Assembly (NCBI GenBank): GCA_029237695.1
Contig: CM055267.1
Coordinates: 4,548,036-4,612,035, forward strand
DNA length: 64,000 bases
From: Conchocele bisecta
Lineage: Eukaryota; Mollusca; Bivalvia; Lucinida; Thyasiridae
Direction: 5' to 3'
The notes under the pieces were generated by a model that did not search any database, was not told the DNA's origin, and worked only from the letters and a program-made list of their open reading frames with translations. The translations under genes and the position numbers were made by a program. How positions within the stretch are numbered: position 1 is the first letter of the stretch; each line of letters starts with the position of its first letter. This document shows, in pieces, positions 44,501-63,153 of this stretch.

Positions 44501-44965
44501 AGGTTATAATATAGGGAGACATGTTTTTCTTTATTCTTTCAATCTGACATTTTTCTGGCAAAATGAACATTGATTTACCATTACCAGACGTACTCATTGA
44601 CATTATTATACTTTTTATATAAAACGCAAAATGCCAGTTTGATATCAGGGCGATAACCGGGTTTCCTTAAAATGATAACGGACGCAACTATTTATTCCAT
44701 TTATTTATGTTTTGATGTGCAATATCATACTTTATGATATGTCGATAAAATTATTTATTCAGCATTTAGTTGATATAAATAATTTAAAAATACTGCATCA
44801 TTTGCATATGGAACTAGCTTGATACCACCGCGAGTCTCTAAATAATTATATCTGTGTAGCTGGCACTCGTAATTTTTAAAAGTGGTGAACTAGTTGCAAT
44901 TACATGTACCGGTATACACTTATTTAAGTTCCATAAAGAAAAGTGTGTACCTACTAGATGGGACC
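44500..44965 (+). mobile_element. old copy of the TTAA MITE
   Basis: TGGCAAAATGAACATTGATT, GATATCAGGGCGATAACCGG and ACCACCGCGAGTCTCTAA follow the family order, but both ends are degraded. Confidence 0.65.
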
Positions 44966-45244
44966 CCAGCTTCAACAATAATTAAATCTATATTTTAATT
45001 AGTCAAGATCGAGAGCAGAACGGGTGTAGGTTATTGGAAATTAGGTCCCACAACAACCATAAGAAAAATGAAAGTAGCAGAGAATAGAAAAATGTGTGGT
45101 AACGGGTTATTTTTTTAGGGAAAATCAATGGTGGTGGCCAACCTTAGTCTGATCCCGGACGGTTATTGGTGTGCATCGGTAACGGTCCAGGTTGACAGTC
45201 AACCTGTGTTATTTACCACATAGTAAAACTAGTTGGTGTCTTCT

Positions 45245-45475
45245 AACCTATACCAGGCGCGGATCCAGGATTTCGGGTTAGGGGGGGGGGCGTAACTATT
45301 TTGCAATACTTGACTATATTATCGAACGCGCTAGGGGGGTCCGAGGGCTACAATCGCATTTCCTGCGTTCTGGCGCATTTTGGAGCAAAAAAAAACCCCA
45401 ATAAACAATAAATTCACAACGCGAACGTAGAAACGCGCCGGGTCCGCCTCGCTGAATCCGCCCTTGTATACTGTG
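45245..45475. mobile_element. short element with GCGGATCC-type ends
   Basis: Left GGCGCGGATCCAGGATTTC and right GCTGAATCCGCCCTTG form imperfect inverted ends; G run and A run inside. A relative of, but not the same as, the MITE at 19749. Confidence 0.45.
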
Positions 45476-45989
45476 ATCATTTGTAGGTGAAATCTTACAT
45501 CAACATTGGCATTGGAGGTGTGCCTCAAACAGCCAATCACATCTCGTACTATTATTTATTAGCCTGAGGATTCCTAACATTGACAGCAGTGCCATCTGGC
45601 GTCATAATGAGGTACTACTAACTCATATATTGCTTGCATCATTCTGCTTTTGGCTGGATGCTTTCTGCTTGCGGCTTTCCGCTTTCGGACTGTGGCTTGA
45701 TGCTTACTTCCTGCTGCTTTGTCCTTACTGCTTTCGGCCTTATTCAAAGTGCTAAGTGCTTTGTTCTTACTTTCTATTGCAAATGCTTAGTGCAATAAAA
45801 CAAGGACACGAATAAGGACGTATCAATAATTGTAATGTAAATAAGACGAATGAACAAAGCAATCAGCAGAATGGACATGTAAGAAAGACAAATACAACTA
45901 GAAATGTAGCCTGTCGGCACACGAATACCCCCACTGGCAGCCAAAGAAAACGAGGCATTTTTGATTATAAGCCATTTAGCCGAGCGTTA

Positions 45990-47095
45990 AGATTCCAAAC
46001 GCATCAAGTCTGTGACCATGACCCTGTGCATAGTGTGATAATCCATGCATCGGTGTAGAAGATATAGAGCGGAAGAGAATTTCAATAGGTTTGACCTTTG
46101 ACCTTCAACAGTGACCTTGATCTTGGACGTAGGTGCGTGGTTATTCATCGCGACACACCTTCTCATCCTGAGAAACATTTGTGCCAAGGCATTTGATAAT
46201 CCATGCATCGGTGTAGAAGATATAGAGCGGAAGGGAATTTCAATAGGTTAGACCTTTGACCTTCAACTGTGACCTTGACCTTGGACGTAGGTGCGTGGTT
46301 ATTGATTGCGACACACCTTCTCATCATGAGAAACATTTGTGCCAAGCCATTTGATAATCCATGCATCGGTATAGAAGATATAGAGCGGAAGGGAATTTCA
46401 ATAGGTTTGACCTTTGACCTTCAACTGTGACCTTGACCTTGGACGTATGTGCATGGTTATTGATCGCGACACACCTTCTCATCATGAGAAACATTTGTGC
46501 CAAGCCATTTGATAGTCCATGCATCGGTATAGAAGATATAGAGCGGAAGGGAATTTCAATAGGTTTGACCTTTGACCTTCAACTGTGACCTTGACCTTGG
46601 ACGTAGGTGCGTGGTTATTGATCGCGACACACCTTCTCATCATGAGAAACATGTGTGCCAAGCCATTTGATAATCCATGCATCGGTATAGAAGATATAGA
46701 GCGGAAGGGAATTTCAATAGGTTTGACCTTCAACTGTGACCTTGACCTTGGATGTATGTGCATGGTTATTGATCGCGACACACCTTCTCATCATGAGAAA
46801 CATTTGTGCCAAGCCATTTGATAGTCCATGCATCGGTATAGAAGATATAGAGCGGAAGGGAATTTCAATAGGTTTGACCTTTGACCTTCAACTGTGACCT
46901 TGACCTTGGACGTAGGTGCGTGGTTATTGATCGCGACACACCTTCTCATCATGAGAAACATTTGTGCCAAGCCATTTGATAATTCATGCATCGGTGTAGA
47001 AGATATAGAGCGGAAGGGAATTTCCAACAGACCGACCGACCGACCAGCTGACTCCTACATACCCCCAACAAACTTTGTTTGTGGGGGTATAATTA
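45990..47095. mobile_element. pearl/HINE-like element with 158-bp core repeats
   Basis: Core unit starts (TCCATGCATCGG) at 46042, 46200, 46358, 46516, 46674, 46825 and 46984, i.e. a 158-bp period with one 7-bp loss. It is followed by GACCGACCGACCGACC and a terminal hairpin TACCCCCAACAAACTTTGTT TGTGGGGGTA. Core array, microsatellite and terminal hairpin are the hallmarks of pearl elements and other Helentron-derived non-autonomous elements. Confidence 0.85.
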
Positions 47096-47099
47096 CAAC

Positions 47100-47670
47100 A
47101 AGCAGATTTCAAATGTAATAAATACAAATGACAAATGAAATAACATGAATATAAGTTGGAATGTCATCAACACGCAATCATCAAGTCACATAGAATTATG
47201 GCGATATTACCTTCCATACTTGATGAGCGTGGCATATTTCTCAACAGCATCCGAATATCCCCTATTACATTTATATATATTATATATATCATTAAATCAT
47301 ATTTATTGTGCAATAAAGCTGTGTGTTTATTGTTGGTGTTTAATCGTAACATATACTGAAACGCTTTAAAAAATGCAACATGGAGGTAAACATGTTATGT
47401 ATTCACAGCTACATAATTTGCCAAATATTTTGTTACGCGGATAAATACCAATTCATTTTCTATCCAAATAACCCAGACTCGATACATTAAAGTCATGTGG
47501 TACACCGCGGCCACATGGATTTATAGTCGCATAGGGGTGTCCAATAACTGTATACCTCCGACATACGTCATGTGTTTAAATCGTTTCAGTATACATGTAC
47601 ATGTATTTACAAATGTTTTATCATGTTCATGGTGTTTATTAGTGAGCTTGTCCAAATAATCGTGCTATGC
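47100..47670. other. no gene recognised
   Basis: AT-rich, short frames only. Confidence 0.4.
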
Positions 47671-47678
47671 CATACAGG

Positions 47679-47966
47679 GGCGGATCTAGAGGGTGGTTCC
47701 GGGGTCGCACCCCCCCCCCCCACCCCGTTCAGCCACGGAGTTTACATATATCACAGTTTACCACCAGTTGGAGTCTGAATTTAAATGCTGCAAAACACAG
47801 GAAAGTGCATTTCGAAGAGCTAAAAAATAGGACAAGCCCCTCTAGTTGCGAACGGTAATTCTTGCAATTACTCCCGTACCGTCCATAGCTAGCTAGTAGA
47901 GTAGATTGCAAGTTACATTCGCAACTAGACAACCCCTCCGTTCCCCAAATGCTGGATCCGCCCCTG
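47679..47966 (-). mobile_element. MITE with CAGGGGCGGATC termini, copy 2
   Basis: Inverted copy of 19749-20034: CAGGGGCGGATCTAG ... CTGGATCCGCCCCTG, with CCATA on both sides as a possible target duplication. Confidence 0.78.
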
Positions 47967-47999
47967 CCATATAATAAGAATGCAATGAAGTTTTTAAAG

Positions 48000-48670
48000 A
48001 TACATGAAGAATCAACTACAACAGTTCACCGCATCGCCCATCTTGCTTTATGTATGTACTAGTCAAATAAATACGACTGTATGTACATGTACGATGTTAC
48101 GAAGGGAGCTACACACTTAGCGGTTTGAAACCGTGGAATACCTTGCTCTATGTATGTACATGCACATATGTATATTGTTATATTGTGTAAAGTGTGTCGT
48201 CATGTCAGTATGCTGTGCTTGTATTCCACTCCGTTTCAGACACACACGGCAGACTTATTTGCATAAACAGGAGTGTTATGCTTCACAAAGTATGTTTATT
48301 GGCCGTTATAGAAGAAAACCACATAAACTAGAAATTAACGTTTTTCCAAAATGCCCTCTCAGTGGCAACATAAAACATTTCTAACACAATTCAAAATGTA
48401 CACATCACACACCATAGCAGTCAACAATGAAGATAGGAGAATAATCAAAACTTATTTGATTTGTCATTCTTGTGAACGACATATCTTTTGGTCATTGTTG
48501 CAGCATGTAGTTAAAATATTTCAAGGGGCATTTAAGTTGATGACACAGGAAATGGAAATCAGTGAATAAACAAAGGCAAGGAGTATGATCACGTGGTACT
48601 AACAACAACAACAAGTACTGAAACTTCCAGAATCCATCTGATTCAAAGTACGTATTCTTGTATATTGTCC
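48000..48670. other. no gene recognised
   Basis: No feature I can support. Confidence 0.4.
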
Positions 48671-48674
48671 TTAT

Positions 48675-48910
48675 TGCGCAACGGATTTTGATGAAATATG
48701 GCGCATCAAACGCGTCTTGTTAAGCTGCATTTGGTGGTCTTATATTTTCGCACAATATTCTGTCGTTTTTTCGAAGAATCGATTTCCGTGTCGGAGACCG
48801 ATTCTTCGCAAAAAACGACACAAGTCTGTGCCGATCTCCCTTGACCATCAAATGCAGCTCATGAAGACGCGTTTGCTGCACCAATTTCATCAAAATCTGT
48901 TGCATATTAA
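48675..48910. mobile_element. foldback element
   Basis: Outer parts ATTTTGATGAAATATGG and AATTTCATCAAAATC, then CAAACGCGTCTT / AAGACGCGTTTG, AGCTGCATTTGGTGG / CCATCAAATGCAGCT, and GAAGAATCGATTTCC / GACCGATTCTTCGC, fold into one long interrupted hairpin. Confidence 0.8.
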
Positions 48911-49214
48911 GGAAAATATCAAATAACACTTACTTTGGAGTGGGTGACGTTTTTGTTGTTGTAACCATGTGATCATGCACCTTGAAAGGGTGATAACTAG
49001 AAATTAATATGATGAGTGGTCATTCTTGCGGGCAACACACTGTTGGTTCAGTCTGCATACTAGTATGTGATGTTTCATGAAAATATTCCCTCTGAGAGAC
49101 AATTTCGTCCGAGGGACACAATTATCTCCAACCAGTTACTACATTGTGTGAAAGTATATAACAAGTCTAAATACTTTACAACGTCATTGGATTTGATCAA
49201 AGAAAATGGTGTAT

Positions 49215-49431
49215 TTAACCCTTACTACGCTGGAGACGGAAAATGTCGTCTGCTGTTTTTCACGTTTGCCTTAATTCTTAACAAAAAACCCGTTTTGACA
49301 GACAGCACATGAGAATCGTCTACAGTGGAGACAATTCTCATGCGCTGTCCAAACAGGTTTATGTCGAGATATATTGAAAATAAAACATTTCCGGCAGACG
49401 ACAAAAAATAATTCAGCGTAGTAAGGGTTAA
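49215..49431. mobile_element. 217-bp TTAA MITE, second family
   Basis: TTAA + CCCTTACTACGCTG ... CAGCGTAGTAAGGG + TTAA, with a further inner pair GTCGTCTGC / GCAGACGAC. TTAA duplication again points to a piggyBac-like or Kolobok-like mobiliser. Confidence 0.9.
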
Positions 49432-49726
49432 CTAATAAAGGTAGGATGCAGTCTATAATCACAAATGAAATCGTTTGAGACATCACGTTTGAGGCACAGT
49501 GCCTTTCAAGCAAGAAGTTATCCGATAGGAAACGCCGAAACGGGTTAACAAATGTTTTTGCCATAAGCTCCGCTGTTGTTTTAATAAATTGTTACAATCA
49601 ATGTCGGTGTTGGGTTATCAATTATAAACCAAATTGAGTGGGTGGTGGTCGGGCGAATGTGGCGGCATAAATTAACGGTAGGGGTTCCTCCTTATAGGAA
49701 TCACGATTTGCCTGGTTGGGCCCTCA

Positions 49727-51853
49727 CAGGCTGTCCATTCACTTTCGGTTCAAAATATATAGGAATATAGGGATTCTTTTCCAAAAATATAGGGATAAAT
49801 ATATGGATTTTTGCCAAAAAAATAGGGATTTATAGGGACAAAACTCAATATTTTCCAATTTTACAGCTTAAAACACAATGTTACATCATCTCAATCAGCT
49901 ACCGGTAAACTAAGGATGGCAATTTTTTTAAATGTTTGCTGAAAATACAGAATTACACATCTTACAATGAGATAAACAAGAGCTGTAGGAGAACAGCATA
50001 GCTGGACTACGAGGGTTGTCGATGTACACATAGCTTGACAAACAAGGTGGCCACGGCCTGCATAAAAACCTTAACCAAGGTTGATTAAAAACCTTAACCA
50101 AGGGAAATTAAGTACGTAATTCAAGGTTAAATGTAGGTCAGTCAGATATAGCTCAGGGGTTATTGATGTACATCACTAGATGAAGTTTTCCAAGTATGGT
50201 TGCTGTAGGCCCAGGAGTATTCCATATACAAGCTTGATTAAAACCCGTAACCAAGGGCAAATAACTAAGTAATCCAAGGATAAAAGTAGGTCAAGGTCAA
50301 ATATAGGTCAGGGATTATTGGTGTACATCACTAGGAGATGAAGTTGTCCAAGTATGGTTGATGTAGGCCCAGGAGTATTCCATATACAAGCTTGACTATA
50401 AACATTAACCAAGTAATTCAAGGTTAAATGTAGGTGAAGGTCAAATAAAGGTCAGGGGTTATTGATGTACATCCCTATGAGAAAAAGTTATCCAAGTATG
50501 GTGTCTGTATGCACAATAGTATTCCATCTACAAGCTTGACTAAAAACCTTAACCAAGGGGAATTAATTAAGTAATTCAAGGTTAAATGTAGGTCAAGGTC
50601 AAATATAGGTCAGGGGTTGTTGATGTACATGACTAGGAGATGAAGTTGTCCAAGTATGGTTGGTGTAGGGCCATGAGTATTCCATATACAAGCTTGACTA
50701 AAAACCTTAACCAAGGGGAATTAAGTAAGTAATTCAAGAGGAAATGTAGGTCAAGGTCAAATATAGATCAGGGGTTATTGATGTACATCACTATGAGAAA
50801 AGGTTGTCCAAGTATGGTGTCTGTATGCACAATAGTATTCCATGTACAAGCTTGAGTAAAAACCTTAAACAAGCTTGACTAAAAACCTTAACCAAGGGGA
50901 ATTAAGTAATTCAAGAGGAAATGTAGGTGAAGGCCAAATATAGATCAGGGGTTATAGATGTACATCACTAGGAGATGAAGTTGTCCAAGTATGGTGGGTG
51001 TAGGGCCAGTAGTATTCCATATACAAGCTTGACTAAAAACCTTAACCAAGGGGAATTAAGTAATTCAAGAGGAAATGTAGGTCAAGGTCAAATATAGATC
51101 AGGGGTTATTGATGTACATCACTATGAGAAAAGGTTGTCCAAGTATGGTGTCTGTATGCACAATAGTATTCCATGTACAAGCTTGACTAAAAACCTTAAC
51201 CAAGGTTGACTAAAAACCTTAACCAAGGGGAATTAACTAAGTAATTCAAGAGGAAATGTAGGTGAAGGTCAAATATAGATCAGGGGTTATTGATGTGCAT
51301 CACTAGGAGATGAAGTTGTCCAAGTATGGTGGGTGTAGGGCCAGTAGTATTGCATATGCAAGCTTGACTAAAAACCTTAACCAAGGGGAATTAACTAAGT
51401 ATTTCAAGAGGAAATGTTGTAAGTCAAGGTCAAATATAGATCAGTGGTTATTGATGTACATCACTAGGAGATGAAGTTGTCCAAGTATGGTGGGTGTAGG
51501 ACCAGTAGTATTCCATATACAAGGTTGACTAAAAACCTTAACCAAGGCGTGACGGTGACGCCGACGCCGGGGTGACAACATAAGCTCTACTTATTCTTCG
51601 AATAGTCGAGCTAAAAATGATCCAAACAAAGAAAACTGGTAAATACGATCATAATTTAGTCAAATGCATCTCTAACCTTGCACTGTGTTTAGAATAAACC
51701 AGTAAGTTGAATATCAAACTTGATTTTGAGCATTTTACAAAAATCAGTTACTGATTTTTTAAAAATATAGGGATTTATAGGGATTTTGGGAAAATATAGG
51801 GAAAATATAGGGATTGCCAAATTTATAGGAATTTATAGATAATGGACAGCCTG
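49727..51853. mobile_element. 2.1-kb composite element with 13-bp TIRs
   Basis: CAGGCTGTCCATT at 49727 and AATGGACAGCCTG ending at 51853 are perfect inverted ends, flanked by CCCTCA on both sides (49721-49726, 51854-51859). Inside each end is an ATAGGGATTTATAGGG minisatellite; the middle is a pearl/HINE-like array. The superfamily is unclear. Confidence 0.8.
49970..51625. mobile_element. pearl/HINE-like element nested in composite
   Basis: It begins near ACAAGAGCTGTAGGAGAACA and carries eight to nine units of about 165-190 bp (AAGCTTGACTAAAAACCTTA, GAAATGTAGGTCAAGGTCAA, GATGAAGTTGTCCAAGTATG). It ends with GTGACGGTGACGCCGACGCC and the hairpin AGCTCTACTTATTC ... GAATAGTCGAGCT. Confidence 0.82.
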
Positions 51854-51879
51854 CCCTCAGGTACATTTTTATCTTTGGC

Positions 51880-52620
51880 TCTTTTGTTACCTGGGAGTTG
51901 AATTGGGTTATTGCCCATTATAAAAGTAGTAAGATTATTACTGATCCTACTGCTTTTGGGTGGGGCCAAGTGATTCTGGTGTGGTGAGGACCTGGCATCA
52001 GATCAGGATTATTCTGATTTCAGGGCTGAATATAGTTTTGTTATAGTAAATATTCAGTTCTGATTTTGGGATTTTCCGCCCTTTTGTACCACAGGTGGAA
52101 GACTCAGACCAAGGACCGGATGAATGGCTCATTTGTAAACAGTTACCCCACCCACCAATTTCCGTACAATATTATAGACACTGTAGCGTTTTCAAGGTAG
52201 GAAAGTGCTTGGGAAAATGTCATTGTTTCGGACTCGCTCAAACACCACACATTTCGATTTTTCTGCTGACTTTGGCCCGCCGGCACACGATGTCCCCGCT
52301 GTGACCTTCAAACAAGGCAACTGTGTTTGGTGCGCGACACATCCTGTTATTGTGTTGAACTTTTGGTGAAATTATTCAAAACCATCAATACATAACACAA
52401 GTTAGAGCCAATTTGTATGCAACAGTTATATCCCTTATGTGAGTATTACGATTATTCGTAATCCTATTTGAGGGGAAGGGGCCAAATGACTAAGTGGTGT
52501 GGACCTGGCACCAGGTCAGGTTATTCTAATTTCAGGGCTAAATAGATTTTTTATCGATGTACATATTCCGTTCAGATTTTGGGATTTTTCCCCCAATGCA
52601 GCAGGTTAAAACGATTGTTG
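51880..52620 (-). mobile_element. two inverted SINE 3' bodies
   Basis: GAGGACCTGGCATCAGATCA (51985) and GTGGACCTGGCACCAGGTCA (52500) followed by TTATTCT-ATTTCAGGGCT are the reverse of the SINE body seen at 52850-53080. Heads not found. Confidence 0.55.
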
Positions 52621-52659
52621 ATAGGCCTGTAAACACCTGAAAAAAATTGTTTCCACAGA

Positions 52660-53215
52660 TTATAGTAACATCCGTTAACATTTTAAGGAAACACAGTTAT
52701 TGCCACTGATATCAGTGTGGACATTTACATCGGATATAAAACGTTTGTTTGTTTATTGGCGGTTAACGGCCTATCAACAGATAAAGCCGGGCAAACGGGT
52801 TTGATCCCATTTTAACCTGCTGCATGGGGGGGGGGGGGGTGCATACCAAAATCAGAACATGAAAATAACCCGAACTGGTGCCAGGTCCTTACCACACCAA
52901 AGTCACTTGGCCCCTTCCCCTAAAATAGGATTACGAATAATCGGAATACTCACATAAGGGGTATAACCAGATTCAACTGTCACATACAAAATTCCAAAGA
53001 CGTATGTGAGGGCCAAACCAAGTCTCCAGTCGGAATTCCGGTAAGGATGAACCCCGATTGTTAAATTACCCATCGCATGCTCCCACCTGATATAAAACGT
53101 ATAATAATGCCAATCAATACATCGGGTAATGGTGAATTAATGTTTTTTTGCAACAAAATGTCTCGGATATAAAGAATATTTTGTGCCTACCGAGTGGGCA
53201 TGTAACTTTAATAAA
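52660..53215 (-). mobile_element. TTAA MITE split by a SINE
   Basis: 52660-52744 and 53089-53215 together make a degraded MITE copy (CACTGATATCAGTGTGGACA ... GTGCCTACCGAGTGGGCATG). The gap is filled by the SINE at 52745-53088. Confidence 0.8.
52745..53088 (+). mobile_element. SINE with 12-bp target duplication
   Basis: GATATAAAACGT at 52733-52744 is repeated at 53089-53100. Between lie 344 bp beginning TTGTTTGTTTATTGGCGGTT, with an A-box-like TGGCGGTTAACGG and a B-box-like GGGTTTGATCCC. Uninterrupted MITE copies (e.g. near 43045) show the empty site. Confidence 0.88.
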
Positions 53216-53299
53216 CTCGAGATCACACTGAACATATATTAATGCCTATACAAGTAACGCCTGGTAGACACTTCCACTAATGACAGTAATACAGCTGAA

Positions 53300-53940
53300 T
53301 ACTAAATGACACAGAAAGTAATAGCAAATAAAATAGAAATGTGGCCTGTCGGCACACGAATGCCCCCGCTGGCAGCCAAAGAAAACGAGGCATATTTAAA
53401 TTATAAGCCATTTACTCGAGCGTTAAGGTTTCGATCACACCAAGTATGTGACCTTGACCCTGGGCTTAGCGGGGGCGGGACGAATGTGGATTTGTCACAG
53501 GGCGGTAGAGGGGCATGGGAGCAATGCGTGTGTGAGTGAGTGAATAGGGTTTAACGTCCGCTTTTCTGACATAGAGGTACAAGCCTCAGGGAGTCTACAC
53601 GCAGACGGGTCAACGGGGTCGTGTCCCGTATCCACCTGTCCGAGGGGGGTAAATCCCAACTTCAGAACTCAATATTTACAATCAAAATATATATTCAGTC
53701 CTGAAATTAGAACAACCTGATCTGGTGCCAGGCCCTCGCCACACCAGCATCATTTATCCCATCCCCTAAAAGTAATAGTCAATGCGTGTGTGAAATGTGA
53801 AGCAGATCCGAACAAGGAAACAGAAACTATAAGCCATTTACCCGAGCGTTAAGGTTTCAGGACGGACGTACGGACAGACGCCGGTAACACTATATGCCCC
53901 CCTCACCATTCGGTGGGGGGAGAGGGACATAAACAAATGT
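53300..53940. mobile_element. pearl/HINE-like element split by a SINE
   Basis: ACACGAATGCCCCCGCTGGC, CATTTACTCGAGCGTTAAGG and GTGACCTTGACCCTGGGCTT match the core repeats at 57160-57670. It ends GGACAGACGCCGG and a hairpin GCCCCCCTCACCATTCGGTG GGGGG. A SINE interrupts it at 53536-53779. Confidence 0.78.
53536..53779 (+). mobile_element. SINE with 14-bp target duplication
   Basis: CAATGCGTGTGTGA at 53522-53535 is repeated at 53780-53793. The insert starts GTGAGTGAGTGAATAGGGTT TAACGTCC and ends CCCCTAAAAGTAATAGT. The empty site is preserved in the related array at 57270-57300 (CAATGCGTGTGTGAAATGTG). Confidence 0.92.
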
Positions 53941-54049
53941 TTATGGTAACTTCATTTTGGGAATTTTGATTTGAGAATTGGGAATATATACATATAGCCA
54001 CGTCCAAAAACTAGAAAATGTGTTCATAGAACATGGATGCCCAACATAC

Positions 54050-55140
54050 CGCTTTGATAATAAACGAGGCAAAATTCCAAGTCCAAAAAGGGAGATAATC
54101 CATGACCCGGGGGTCAAATAAAAAATTGAAACAAATTGTGCATCTACACATCATAAGGAAGCTACATACCAAGTTTCAGGTCTGGAGCTATTATGGTTTA
54201 AAAGTTTTACCAGTTACAATACAAAATTCCAAGTCGAAAAGGGGGAGATAGTCCATGACCTGGGGGTCAAATCAAAATAAACTTTGCGCATCTACTCATA
54301 AGGAAGCTACATACCAAGTTTCAGGTCTGTAGCTACAAGGGTTTAAAAGTTTTACGAGTTACGAGGTTGGTGACTGACTGACGGACAAGGGCACAATAGT
54401 GGAGGGGCATAAAAACAGCTTTTCTAATCTAAATGTTATGTCAAATAATATTCCATTAGTCAGGAATGTGTTTGAATGATGCGACTACGATTATAAAACT
54501 TTCTGAGCACATTCTCATGCTCGAAATCGGAAAATTTTATTGGTCGAGGCCGAGCTGTGCTCAGTCTCGGCCTATCAAATTGACTGATTTCGGGCATGAG
54601 AATGGAGAATTATGTGGGCTCAGATGTTTTATAATCATGGGTCATGGTTATGTTCTATCAATCATGAATTATCAAGTGTATTTGGCAGAATCAAACAGAC
54701 CCCTATCAGACTTCTTTCTGGGAGGGGAATCAGCAGCTGCAAAGCCTACAGCACAGCTAATGCCGCTTGTTTCGGCCTGTCATCATCAGCCTCAGACAGG
54801 CTTTATGAAGATGATCAATGGTGCCCTCATCTACGGACTTTGCAGGCCTTCATTTGTGGATGCAGGAGAAAAATTACTAGAACTAGCTGTACTTGTCGAC
54901 GCCAAAATTGGAAAATTCTAAGTCAAAAGAGGGAGATAATCCATGACCCTGGGGTTGAATCAGAAATCAAAATAATCTTTGCGCATCGACTCGTCATAAG
55001 GAAGCTACATACAAAGTTTCAGCCTGTAGCTAGTATGGTTTAAAAGTTTTAAGAGTTACAATGTTGGCGATGGACGGAAAGAACGTACAAGGGCAACACT
55101 AAATACGTGGTGGGGCCTAAAAACAGGTTTTCTAATCTAA
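54050..55140. mobile_element. pearl/HINE-like units
   Basis: AATTCCAAGTCGAAAAGGGG, GATAATCCATGACC and CATAAGGAAGCTACATACCA units at 54070, 54225 and 54910 belong to the family at 18700-19345. Confidence 0.7.
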
Positions 55141-55600
55141 ATTTTATGTCAAATAATTTTCCATTTGTCAGGAATGTGCTAGAACGACGTCAAAGTAATC
55201 CTGTGCCTATGATTATAAAACTTTCTGAGCACATTCTCCATTCTCGTGCTCGAAATTGGAAAGCTTGATTGGTTGAGGCTGAGCTGTGCTCAGTCTCGGC
55301 CTATCAAATTGACCGATTTCGCTTACGAGAATGGAGAATTATGTGGGCTCAAATTTTTATAATCATGGGCCATGGTTATGTTCTATCAAGAGTGTATTTG
55401 GCAGAATCAAACAGACGCATATCTGGGAGGGGAATCAGCAGCTGCAAAGCCTACAGCACAGCTAATGCTGCTTGTTTTGGCTTGATCATCATCAGTGGTG
55501 CCCTCATCGACAGCCTTTCCAGGCCTTCATTTGTGGATGCAGAAGGAGAAACATTACAAGTATTAGCTGTACTTGTTGATACGGACCAAAATTGGTTGAT
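54200..55600. repeat. tandem duplication of about 700 bp
   Basis: 54430-54900 and 55145-55590 share TATGTCAAATAAT, AAAACTTTCTGAGCACATTC, the inverted pair around CTCGGCCTATCAAATTGA and GGAATCAGCAGCTGCAAAGC, each preceded by one pearl-like unit. Open frames of about 140-150 codons here differ between copies and match no family. Confidence 0.75.
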
Positions 55601-56080
55601 GGTTTTTGTGCCTAATAATTTAATGGTACCAGCATGCAATGTACACATACACTACGTATCGATGTGGAAATCGCTGATTGGGAGAAGAGGTTCCTAGCGC
55701 ATACATGCTGAAAAAGGTACTGCACTGTATACGATCAGAACCAGAACATGCGCCGGGAATTTCCGAAAGTAAATCAATAATGACCGATGAAATCGAGTGT
55801 TCCCCAGTGCAGTTTTTCGACCATGTTTATATAGCGGCAATAGGGCCGGTCCAAAGCCGGTATGTGTTTATCTGGTAGACAAATTTTTGAAGGTGCTTTT
55901 GATTGGGATTTATTTTTTCAGATTGGGAAAAAACATGTATATTTGGCTTTGGGACTTGGTCTGAAAATATAGACATTCGGACCTATAGAAAAAGGCCTGG
56001 AACGGAAGCTGGAAACAGCTTGGTTACTTCGGGCAGCCCAGTGGCAGCAACAGGTGGATCTCTACAGACCCTGGATAAAT
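55600..56080. other. no gene recognised
   Basis: Short frames only. Confidence 0.35.
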
Positions 56081-56084
56081 TTTG

Positions 56085-56165
56085 TTTGTTGGGGTTTAAC
56101 GGCCCATCAACAGCAAATGTCATTTAAGGCCGGGTCAATGGGTTTAGTACTAAATCCCATATATA
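56085..56165 (+). mobile_element. SINE 5' fragment
   Basis: TGTTGGGGTTTAACGGCCCA TCAACAGC, then GGCCGGGTCAATGGGTTTAG: a truncated head directly before a full copy. Confidence 0.65.
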
Positions 56166-56204
56166 TTACCTGTATAAGTACATGTACATATTCAAGGTTG
56201 TTTG

Positions 56205-56570
56205 TTTTGTTTATTTGGTGTTTAACGGCCTATCAACAGCTAAGGTCATGTACGGCCGGGCAAACGGGTTCGATCCCGTTGTAACCTGCTGCATTGGGGG
56301 AAATTACATCAAGAAGAAATATATTCCGCCCTGGAATTAGAATAACCCGACCTTGTGCCAGGTCCATACCACACCAAAGTCACTTGGACTCTTCCCCTAA
56401 AATAGGATTACAAATAATCGTAATACTCACATAAGGGGCATAACCCAATTCAACTGTCACATACAAAATGCCAAAGACGTATGTGAGGGCCAAACCCAGT
56501 CTCCAGTCGTAATTCTAGTAAGAGTGAAACCCGATCATTAAATTACCCATCGCATGCAACCATCCTGGAT
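56205..56570 (+). mobile_element. SINE, near full length
   Basis: Head GTTTATTTGGTGTTTAACGG with GCAAACGGGTTCGATCCCGT (B box), then CTGGAATTAGAATAACCCGA, ATAAGGGGCATAACCCAATT and AAATTACCCATCGCATGC. It lies within 80 bp of the RPS14 stop codon, so it may be part of the 3' UTR region. Confidence 0.8.
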
Positions 56571-56644
56571 AAAGGGAGTTATAAACTAAGAGAGATGTGT
56601 TGTCTGAAGGATGTTTAGTGTAGCTACATTGCAGTTACAATAAG

Positions 56645-63153
<6,509 letters not shown>

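Noticed and set aside
45987..47027. Family of 66-99-codon frames (MHGLSNGLAQMFLMMRRCVA type)
   Set aside because: Translation of the 158-bp core repeat of a pearl-like element.
54466..55697. Frames of 142-151 codons as genes
   Set aside because: They lie in a tandem duplication of repeat DNA, are not conserved in frame between copies, and show no family motif.
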